Below the pieces are notes generated by a model that worked only from the letters and a program-made list of their open reading frames with translations, was not told the DNA's origin and ran no database searches. Source: Candidatus Rokuibacteriota bacterium (GTDB lineage: Bacteria; Methylomirabilota; Methylomirabilia; Rokubacteriales; CSP1-6). From it: a DNA stretch of 41,578 nucleotides. Numbering within the stretch: position 1 is the first letter of the stretch; each line of letters starts with the position of its first letter. Of the stretch, positions 1-7,763 are shown in pieces. The stretch lies in assembly GCA_003221655.1 (NCBI GenBank), contig QHSV01000252.1, positions 1-41,578 of the forward strand, written 5' to 3'. The position numbers were made by a program, and so were the translations under genes.

Positions 1-154
1 GATGGGCGACCTCATCGGCGTGCCGGTGCTGCCGCCCGTGTATTCGCTCAGGCTCCTGCCCTACGTGGTGCCCGAGATCGCGACCTGGAAGCGCAACATG
101 GCGCGCCGGAAGGATTTCTGGGAAAAGGAGGAGTATGACCTCCACGCCGTCTGA
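1..154 (+). CDS. 3' end of small hydrophobic protein, paralogue of the next ORF (5' truncated by window edge)
   Basis: Frame 2 reads MGDLIGVPVLPPVYSLRLLPYVVPEIATWKRNMARRKDFWEKEEYDLHAV*, aligning to MGDLLGIPILPPYYSLRLLPYVTPQIASWKRRML of the ORF at 135-422. Confidence 0.7.
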   Translation, partial: MGDLIGVPVLPPVYSLRLLPYVVPEIATWKRNMARRKDFWEKEEYDLHAV

Positions 155-422
155 GGACAAGCCGAAGAAGAAGCGCGGGATCCTGGGAGTTTTCAAGGAC
201 ATCGTGTACGGGATGTCCTCGCACGAGATGACTCGCCATGCGGTGCGCACGCGCGCGAGCATGGAGCACCTCTTCATCCTCATCACGATGGGCGATCTCC
301 TGGGCATTCCGATCCTCCCGCCGTACTACTCGCTGAGACTGCTACCTTACGTGACGCCCCAGATCGCGTCGTGGAAACGCCGCATGCTGCGCGAACGGGA
401 CGTCACGGACGTGCTGGGATAG
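135..422 (+). CDS. Small hydrophobic/membrane-associated protein upstream of ArsA-like ATPases
   Basis: 95-aa ORF with Lys-rich N-terminus and hydrophobic MEHLFILITMGDLLGIPILPPYYSLRLLPYV segment; tandem paralogue of the preceding ORF. Confidence 0.65.
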   Translation: MTSTPSEDKPKKKRGILGVFKDIVYGMSSHEMTRHAVRTRASMEHLFILITMGDLLGIPILPPYYSLRLLPYVTPQIASWKRRMLRERDVTDVLG

Positions 423-433
423 GGGAGGCGCGC

Positions 434-1297
434 TTGTCGCTCAAGACCGTCTTCGAGAGTCAGCCCGACCGCCGCTACATCATGTTCGGGGGCAAGGGCG
501 GTCTGGGAAAGACGACGCTGTCGGCTACGAGCGCGTTCTGGCTCGCGAGCCAGGGCAAGCGAGTGCTCCTCTTCTCGGTCGACCCGCAGGCGAGCCTGTC
601 CGACATCTTCCAGCGGGATATCTTCGGCAAGGGTCCCGTCCCGATCATGCAGAACCTCTGGGCCCAGGAGGTGAACGCAGATCAGCGGATCCGAGACTAC
701 CAGGAAGAGATCCGGAAGAAGATCCTCGACATGTACGGCTTCGACCGGGTGCCGGAGGAGATCGACAACTACATCGCGGCCGCGTCCGCGGAGCCCGCGA
801 TGGAGGAGAGCGCGATCTTCGACGCCGTCGTCGACATCATCGTGCAGGGGGACTACGACTACTACATCTACGACCTCGTTCCGCTGGGCCACGCGCTCTA
901 CTACCTCTCGATGGCCAAGGTCTACGACGAGTGGATCAACAAGATCACCAGGCTCCGCGAGGACATGGGCCAGTACGATCAGGTGGCGGCGACCATGCGT
1001 CGCGAGGACACGGTCCAGGAGGACCAGATCCTGGGCGAGCTGACGTACATCAAGAATCGCATCAACGCCTCCTCGCAGATCCTGACCGACAAGAAGCGCA
1101 CCGCGTTCTTCTTCGTGGTCGTGCCGGAGGAGATGATCATCCTCGACACCCAGAAGGCCGCCGCGCTGTTCGCGAAATTCGACGTGCCCCTCTCGGGCTA
1201 CATCGTGAACCGCGTGCTGCCGCCGGATCTCGGGCGCGGAAATATCCCGCCCTATCTGCGGAACCGGATCGCGCTGCAGCAAAAGCACATGGGCGGG
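434..1297 (+). pseudogene. ArsA/Get3-family ATPase 1, C-terminus lost at junction
   Basis: TTG start after AGGGGAGG; Walker A GGKGGLGKTTLSATSAFWLASQGKRVLLFSVDPQASLSD; homology to copy 2 runs to ..RIALQQKHM and then the reading frame changes. Confidence 0.75.
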
Positions 1298-2174
1298 ATC
1301 AACCACCGCGCTCTGGCTCGCCGGCCGGGGCAAGCGGACGCTCCTCGCCTCGACCAACCCGGTCCACAGCCTGTCCGGTCTCCTCGGTCGGAATGTCGCC
1401 GGAGGCCACACCGCCATCAGCGAGGTCCCGAACCTCTGGGCCTACGAGATCGACACGCGAGAGACGATCGAGCGCTCCAAGAAGGAGATCCGGGAGAAGA
1501 TCCAGTGGTTCTTGAAGTTCGCGGACATTTCGACCAAGGCCGACGACTTCGTCGAGTCGGCGACCATGAACCCCGCCTTCGAGGAGTCGGCGATGTTCGA
1601 GAACATGGTCGAGATGATGTTGAAGAAGGAATACGACGTCTACGTATTCGACACGGCGCCGACCGCGAACGCCCGACGCCTGCTCGGCATGTCGAAGGTG
1701 TACTCCCTCTGGGTCGACAAGATGCTCAAGTCGCGGCAGGAGGCGCGGACGCTGCGCGAAATGCTCTCGTTCACCAAGAAAAAGGAGGCGGACCCGCTGC
1801 TCGAGTACCTGCTCGGGTTCCGCGATCGCATGGGACAGGCGCAGCGGCTCCTCACGGACACCGAAAAGACAGCCTTCTTCTTCGTCACGCTGCCCGAGGC
1901 TCTGCCGATCGCGGTGATCACCCGCTTCATCGGCTGGTTCCTCGAGTTCGGGATCCCGATCGGAGGCGTGATCGTCAACATGGTGTTGGACCGCCAGGCC
2001 CTCGGCGCGGATGTTCCCGAGTTCGTCCTGAACCGCATGCAGATGCAGGACGACCACATGAAGACGATCCGCGAGAAGTTCGACGACCGAGTGCGGGCCG
2101 TCGTGCCGTTGTTCGACGAAGAAGTGCGGGGCACCACCATGCTCGGCCGGGCCGCGGCGTCGCTCTTCGCCTGA
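1296..2174 (+). pseudogene. ArsA/Get3-family ATPase 2, N-terminus incl. most of the P-loop lost at junction
   Basis: Frame 0 reads GSTTALWLAGRGKRTLLASTNPVHSLSGLLGRNVAG...DTAPTANARRLL...VPLFDEEVRGTTMLGRAAASLFA*; no KGGxGK upstream in frame. Confidence 0.75.
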
Positions 2175-2193
2175 CGCCTGCTCGAAGCGGCTC

Positions 2194-3222
2194 GTGCTCC
2201 TGACAACGATCGCCGGCAGCCTTCCCAAACCCGCGTGGCTCGCGAAGCCCGGCGTGTTGTGGGCGCCGTGGAGCCTGTCGGGTCCAGCGCTCGCCGAGGG
2301 CCAGCGCGACGCAGTGCTGGTCGCGCTGCGGGAGCAGGAGACGGCCGGCATCGACATCGTGACCGACGGCGAGCAGTCGCGGCAGCACTTCGTCCACGGA
2401 TTTCTCGAGGCGATCGAGGGCGTCGACTTCGCCAGGCGCGTGACGATCGGCATCCGGGCCGACCGCTACAAGGCCGAGGTGCCGACGGTGACGGGGCCGC
2501 TGGTCCGCCGTCGGTCGGTGCACGCCGACGAAGTCAGGTTCGCGCGGGCCCACACAGGACGAAAGCTCAAGTTCACGATCCCGGGGCCGATGACGATCGT
2601 GGATACGCTGGCCGACGAGTACTATCGCGACCGGCGGCGCCTGGCGATGGAGTTCGCCCGGGTCATCAACGAGGAGGCCCGGGAGCTCGCGGCGCTCGGT
2701 CTCGACGTGCTCCAGCTCGACGAGCCCGCCTTCAACGTCTACATGGACGACGTGCGGGCGTGGGGGATCGACGCGCTCCACCGGGCCATCGATGGGCTGC
2801 CCTGCAAGACCGCCGTTCACATCTGCTACGGCTACGGGATCAAGGCGAACGTCGACTGGAAGGCGACCCTCGGCGGCGAGTGGCGCCAGTACGAGCAGAC
2901 GTTCCCGGCGCTCGCGGCCAGCCGGATCGATCAGGTCTCGGTCGAGTGCGCCAACTCGCGCGTCCCCCTCGCGCTCCTGGGTCTTCTGAAGGGGAAGGAC
3001 GTGCTGGTCGGCGCGGTCGACGTTGCGACGGCCGCGATCGAAACGCCCGAGGAGGTCGCGGCGACCATCCGGAGCGTCTTGCCCTTCGTTCCGCCCGAGC
3101 GCCTCTACCCGTGCACCAACTGCGGGATGGTGCCGCTCGCTCGCGACGTCGCCCGGGCCAAGCTTCGGGCGCTCGCCGCCGGCGCCGCGTTGGTCCGGAA
3201 GGAGCTCGGCGTGCGCGCGTGA
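2194..3222 (+). CDS. Core-MetE-like (cobalamin-independent methionine synthase C-terminal domain family) methyltransferase
   Basis: TTIAGSLPKPAWL N-terminus, VHICYGYG, VSVECAN and PCTNCGMVPL zinc-ligand motifs. Confidence 0.8.
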   Translation: MLLTTIAGSLPKPAWLAKPGVLWAPWSLSGPALAEGQRDAVLVALREQETAGIDIVTDGEQSRQHFVHGFLEAIEGVDFARRVTIGIRADRYKAEVPTVTGPLVRRRSVHADEVRFARAHTGRKLKFTIPGPMTIVDTLADEYYRDRRRLAMEFARVINEEARELAALGLDVLQLDEPAFNVYMDDVRAWGIDALHRAIDGLPCKTAVHICYGYGIKANVDWKATLGGEWRQYEQTFPALAASRIDQVSVECANSRVPLALLGLLKGKDVLVGAVDVATAAIETPEEVAATIRSVLPFVPPERLYPCTNCGMVPLARDVARAKLRALAAGAALVRKELGVRA

Positions 3223-3238
3223 TATCCTCAACCCGCCA

Positions 3239-3685
3239 ATGACCGAGCACCGGCGGTACTTCGACGAGATTTCCCTTGGCGAGGAGTGCGAGTCCCCCGG
3301 GCGCACGGTGACCGAGGCCGATATCGTGATGTTCGCCGGGCTCTCCGGCGACTACAACGTCCTCCACACCGACGCCGAGTTCATGAAGCAGTCGATTTTC
3401 GGCGAGCGCATCGCCCATGGCCTGCTTTGCCTCGCGATCCAGTCCGGGCTGTTCAGCCGCGCGTCCGTGCCGTACGCGACGCTCGCGTTCGCCGGGCTGC
3501 GCTGGAAATTCAAGGCACCGGTCAAGATCGGGGACACCATCAGACTCAGGGCCAAGGTGACGGCCAAGAAGGACCTCTCCAAAGAGGACCGCGGTCTCGT
3601 CACGCTCGAGCGCACCGTCCTCAACCAGCGCGACGAGGTCGTCCAGCAGGGGGAGACCGACCTGATCGTGGAGAAGCGCCGGTGA
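3239..3685 (+). CDS. MaoC-family dehydratase
   Basis: FAGLSGDYNVLHTDAEFMKQSIFGERIAHGLL hot-dog hydratase motif. Confidence 0.85.
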   Translation: MTEHRRYFDEISLGEECESPGRTVTEADIVMFAGLSGDYNVLHTDAEFMKQSIFGERIAHGLLCLAIQSGLFSRASVPYATLAFAGLRWKFKAPVKIGDTIRLRAKVTAKKDLSKEDRGLVTLERTVLNQRDEVVQQGETDLIVEKRR

Positions 3686-3974
3686 GGGGCACCTACTTCG
3701 AGGACGTCGTCGTCCACAGTGTCCAGGTGTCGCCGGCCATCACCGTCACGGAGACGCACGTCGCCATGTATCTCGGCTTGACGCGCGAGCTGCCCGTCGG
3801 GCCCGTCGCGGTCCCCGACGTCTTGCCCCTGTGTCTGTCGATCGGGCTGGGTTGGCGTATCCAGGATCCACCCATGGCCGTCCTCGCGTTCGTGGGGCTC
3901 GATTGGCAGATCGTGAGACCGCTCCGCGTTGGCGACACGATGCACGCCCGCTCGCGTATTCTCTCCAAGCGCGG
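3682..3974 (+). pseudogene. Second MaoC-like protein, C-terminus lost at junction with ilvD
   Basis: GTG start overlapping previous stop; RGTYFEDVVVHSVQVSPAITVTETHVAMYLGLTRELPVG...[15 protein letters not shown] then non-homologous frame. Confidence 0.65.
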
Positions 3975-5590
3975 CCGCCCGGTCCTACTTCAAGGCGATC
4001 GGTTTCACCAACGAGGATCTCAAGCGACCCCTGGTCGGCGTGGCGCACTGCTGGATCGAGGTCACGCCCTGCAACTGGAACCACCGGAAGCTGGCCGAGA
4101 AGGTGAAGGAAGGCATCCGGGCCGCCGGCGGCACGCCGATCGAGTTCAACTCGATCAGCGTCACGGACGGGATCGCGATGGGCACCGAAGGGATGAAGGC
4201 TTCGCTCGTCAGCCGCGAGACCATCGCCGACTCCGTCGAGCTGGTGATCCGCGGCCATCTCTTCGACGGCTTCGTGGGCATCTCAGGCTGCGACAAGACC
4301 ATCCCCGCGATGGTCATGGCGATGGCGCGGCTGAACCTCCCGAGCGTCATGCTCTACGGGGGCTCGATCGCCTACGGCGAGCACAAGGGCCGCAAGCTCA
4401 CGATCCAGGAGGTCTTCGAGGCGATCGGCGCCTTCAACGCCGGCAAGATCGACGCCCGCGAGCTCAACGAGATCGAGGGCCGCGCCTGCCCCGGCGCCGG
4501 CGCCTGCGGTGGGCAGTTCACGGCCAACACGATGTCGACGGCGTTCGAGATGCTCGGCGTGTCGCCGATGGGATTCAACGGCGTGCCGGCGACGGATCCG
4601 CGCAAGGAAGAGGTCGCCTTCGAGACCGGCCGGCTCGTCATGGACCTCTTGACGAAAGGCGTCCTGCCGCGTCAGATCATCACCAAGAAGGCGCTGCACA
4701 ACTCGATCGCCGGAGTGATGGCGACGGGCGGCTCGGCCAACGCGGTGCTGCACTTGCTCGCCATCGCCAAGGAGGCCGGCGTCAAGCTGGAGATCTCCGA
4801 GTTCGACAGGATCTCGCGCAAGACGCCGCTGCTCGCTGATATGCGGCCGTGGGGCACCTACACCGCGCCCGAGATGCACGACGCGGGCGGCATGGGGGTC
4901 GTCGCCAAGCGGCTGCTCGAGGCCGGGCTGCTTCACGCCGACGAGCCGACCGTCACGGGTCGGACGATCGGCGAGGAGGCGCGTGCCGCCCGCGAGGCTC
5001 CTGGCCAGAAGGTCGTCCGGCCCCTCGCGAATCCGCTCAAGCCCGAGGGCGGCCTGGCCATCCTCTGGGGTAATCTCGCGCCCGAGGGGTGCGTCGCTAA
5101 GATCTCGGGACAAAAGAGAGATCTTCACCGCGGCCCGGCGCGTGTCTTCGACCGCGAGGAGGACGCCTTCCAGGCCGTGAAGATGCGGAAGATCAAGCCC
5201 AACGACGTGATCGTCATCCGCTGGGAGGGGCCCAAGGGCGGGCCCGGGATGCGCGAGATGCTCCACGTGACGGGCGCGCTCCAGGGCGCCGGCCTCGGCG
5301 ACACCGTGGCGCTCATGACCGACGGGCGATTCTCGGGCGCGACCCATGGATTCATGATCGGCCACGTCGCCCCTGAGGCCGCCGACGGAGGGCCGATCGC
5401 CGCGCTCCGGAACGGTGACACGATCGTGATCGACATCAAGAAACGCAAGCTCGACGTCGAGCTCTCCGCCGCCGAGCTGAAGAAGCGCCTCAAGAGCGTG
5501 AAGCGACCGAAGCCGCGCTACACCTGGGGCGTCCTGGCGAAGTACGCGCGCCTCGTGTCCAGTGCCTCAGATGGCGCCGTCACGGGTTAG
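3971..5590 (+). CDS. ilvD: Dihydroxy-acid dehydratase, native N-terminus apparently missing
   Basis: [35 protein letters not shown]...[13 protein letters not shown]...[20 protein letters not shown]; stop TAG 5588-5590. Confidence 0.85.
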   Translation, partial: AAARSYFKAIGFTNEDLKRPLVGVAHCWIEVTPCNWNHRKLAEKVKEGIRAAGGTPIEFNSISVTDGIAMGTEGMKASLVSRETIADSVELVIRGHLFDGFVGISGCDKTIPAMVMAMARLNLPSVMLYGGSIAYGEHKGRKLTIQEVFEAIGAFNAGKIDARELNEIEGRACPGAGACGGQFTANTMSTAFEMLGVSPMGFNGVPATDPRKEEVAFETGRLVMDLLTKGVLPRQIITKKALHNSIAGVMATGGSANAVLHLLAIAKEAGVKLEISEFDRISRKTPLLADMRPWGTYTAPEMHDAGGMGVVAKRLLEAGLLHADEPTVTGRTIGEEARAAREAPGQKVVRPLANPLKPEGGLAILWGNLAPEGCVAKISGQKRDLHRGPARVFDREEDAFQAVKMRKIKPNDVIVIRWEGPKGGPGMREMLHVTGALQGAGLGDTVALMTDGRFSGATHGFMIGHVAPEAADGGPIAALRNGDTIVIDIKKRKLDVELSAAELKKRLKSVKRPKPRYTWGVLAKYARLVSSASDGAVTG

Positions 5591-5608
5591 GGCCCGAACG
5601 TCGGGCCC
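5590..5608 (+). terminator. Perfect hairpin directly after ilvD stop
   Basis: GGGCCCGA-ACG-TCGGGCCC, 8-bp stem, 3-nt loop; no T-tract. Confidence 0.35.
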
Positions 5609-5650
5609 GACACAAGCCGGCGTGATCGGCCCGACGACAGCGACCCGACG

Positions 5651-6325
5651 TTGACTCGGAAATCACCGGCTGAGCCCCGACCGGTCGATCGCCCCGATCA
5701 GCTGAGCCCGGTCTTTCTCGAGCGTCTCAAGGCCGAACCGCTCGCCGAGCTCACAGTGCTGGACGCCGGGACGGGCTCGGGCCGGCTCGCGCTGACGCTG
5801 GCTCCCCTCTGTCGTGCCGTGGTTGGCGTCGATCGCGACGCCAAGCTGATCGACGAGGCCCGCCGGCAGGCCGACGCCGCCAGACTCTCGAACGTCCGGT
5901 TCGTCGTCGGCGACGTCGAGGTCGAAGAGTACGCGCCGTTCAAGCCCGACCTGGTCGCGACCTACCTCTGCATGTCCGACGCGATCGCCGAGCGGGCCGG
6001 CCGGGCGCTCCGGGCGGGCCAGGTCTTCGCCTTCGTCGCGCTGCACACCGACCAGTGGAAGGAGACGGGCCGGCCTTCCCGCTTCGCGTACGGCGAGACC
6101 GGCGCACGGCGGCTCCTCAAGCGGACCGGATTCACGGTCGATCATCTCGAGGTCGAGCGTGACGTCAAAGCGTTCGCCTCGGTCGAGGAGGGGCTTGCCG
6201 CGGCGGTCGGGCTCCAGGAGAAGTGGAAGGTCGACGGTCGCTGGTTTCGTTACGTCAAGTTCCTCGAGGACGGCGGACGGACGCTCACGCGGGCCCATCT
6301 CGTCGTGAAGGCGCGCAAGGCTTGA
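5651..6325 (+). CDS. Class I SAM-dependent methyltransferase
   Basis: VLDAGTGSGRLALTLAPLCRAVVGVDRD SAM-binding motif I; TTG start. Confidence 0.8.
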   Translation: MTRKSPAEPRPVDRPDQLSPVFLERLKAEPLAELTVLDAGTGSGRLALTLAPLCRAVVGVDRDAKLIDEARRQADAARLSNVRFVVGDVEVEEYAPFKPDLVATYLCMSDAIAERAGRALRAGQVFAFVALHTDQWKETGRPSRFAYGETGARRLLKRTGFTVDHLEVERDVKAFASVEEGLAAAVGLQEKWKVDGRWFRYVKFLEDGGRTLTRAHLVVKARKA

Positions 6326-7374
6326 CCCTGGTCGCCCTCGCGCTCAGCGCCGCAGTGAAGGCGCGCGCGCTCGAGCTGGGCTTCGACCGTGTCGCGATCG
6401 GTCCAGCCGAGCCGCCCGAGCACGGCGCCCAGCTCGAGGAGTGGCTCGACGCCGGCTACGCTGGAACGATGCGCTACCTGGATCGCGGTCGCGCCGACCG
6501 CCTCGATCCCGCGCGCCTCCTCCCGGGCTGTCGCGCGGTCGTCGCGGTGGCGGTGAGCTATAACTTGAAGGACGGGGCGACGCCCCCCTCGAGCGATTGG
6601 CGGCCCGTCTCGCGATATGCCCGGGGGCGTGACTACCACGACATCATGCGACCCCGTCTCGTCGAGCTGGGCGACTTCATTCGCGCCGCGGCGGGCGCCG
6701 GGGTCACGAGCCGCGCGGCGGTGGATTCGAGCGCCGTTCTCGAGCGGGACCTCGCCGCGCGAGCCGGACTCGGCTGGATCGGCAAGAACACGAACCTCCT
6801 GACGCCGTCGCTTGGCTCCTACTTCTTCATCGGGGTCGTCCTCACGACCGCCGCGCCGGCGTTCGATCGCCCCCAACCCGATCGCTGTGGAACCTGCACC
6901 GCCTGTCTGGACGCCTGCCCGACTCGCGCGTTCGTGGGACCCTACGTCCTCGACGCCCGGCGCTGCATCTCGTACCTGACGATCGAGCACCGCGGCGACA
7001 TTCCGGACGACCTGTGCGACGGGCTGGGAGAGTGGCTGTTCGGGTGCGACGTGTGCCAGGACGTGTGCCCGTGGAACCGCAAGGCCGAGGTCGCTCGTGA
7101 TCCCGCGCTGAGACCATCCGGGTCGTTCGGCCCGCTCGAGAGCCTGTTCGAGCTCGACCAGGCTGCGTTCCGCGCGCGGTTTCGCGGGACCGCGCTCGCG
7201 AGAACGAAGCGCGCCGGGCTCCTGCGCAACGCGGCCATCGTCCTCGCAAACCGCGGCGAGAGACGCGCCGTTGGCGCGCTGTCCCGGGCCCTCGGCGACG
7301 AGGACGCAGGAGTCCGCCGCGCCGCGGCGTGGGCGCTCGAGAAGCTCGGCGCGGGCGGCGCGTCGTCGTCTTGA
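6322..7374 (+). CDS. queG: Epoxyqueuosine reductase
   Basis: GLGWIGKNTNLL, CGTCTACLDACPTRAF and CDVCQDVCPWN Fe-S motifs, C-terminal HEAT-like tail; TTG start overlapping previous stop (TTGA). Confidence 0.9.
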   Translation: MTLVALALSAAVKARALELGFDRVAIGPAEPPEHGAQLEEWLDAGYAGTMRYLDRGRADRLDPARLLPGCRAVVAVAVSYNLKDGATPPSSDWRPVSRYARGRDYHDIMRPRLVELGDFIRAAAGAGVTSRAAVDSSAVLERDLAARAGLGWIGKNTNLLTPSLGSYFFIGVVLTTAAPAFDRPQPDRCGTCTACLDACPTRAFVGPYVLDARRCISYLTIEHRGDIPDDLCDGLGEWLFGCDVCQDVCPWNRKAEVARDPALRPSGSFGPLESLFELDQAAFRARFRGTALARTKRAGLLRNAAIVLANRGERRAVGALSRALGDEDAGVRRAAAWALEKLGAGGASSS

Positions 7375-7763
7375 GAATCAAGCGACTCGATCACTTCGGT
7401 GTGGACGTCCGCGACCTCGGGCGCGCCGAGCGCTTCTACGCCGAGGTGCTGGGCATGACGGTCCAGATGCGTCTCGCCGATCAGGTGCTCATGCGTGGCG
7501 GCGAGACCTCGTGCGCGCTGTTCCTCCGGCCGGATCGCGCGCCGGCCGATCCCGAGCAGGTGAGGAATCCGCTCGGCAAGAGCCACCACGCCTTCGAGGT
7601 CGCCTGGGATGACCTGCAGACCGCCCTGGTGCTGTTCGCCGAGCGCGGCGTTCCGCATCACGCGCCGATCGACTGGGGCGACCACAACTGTCTCTACTTC
7701 ACGGACCCGGACGGTAATTTGCTGGAGCTCGTGGGTTACCGCCCCGCAGGCGAGAGAGCGTGA
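7371..7763 (+). CDS. VOC-family (glyoxalase/bleomycin-resistance fold) protein
   Basis: IKRLDHFGVDVRDLGRAERFYAEVLGM ... LYFTDPDGNLLELVGY; TTG start overlapping queG stop. Confidence 0.85.
   Translation: MRIKRLDHFGVDVRDLGRAERFYAEVLGMTVQMRLADQVLMRGGETSCALFLRPDRAPADPEQVRNPLGKSHHAFEVAWDDLQTALVLFAERGVPHHAPIDWGDHNCLYFTDPDGNLLELVGYRPAGERA

Noticed and set aside
347-1417. Long minus-strand ORF (356 aa)
   Set aside because: Antisense shadow of ArsA coding sequence; repetitive Arg/Asp/Val-rich translation without motifs, typical of high-GC opposite strands.
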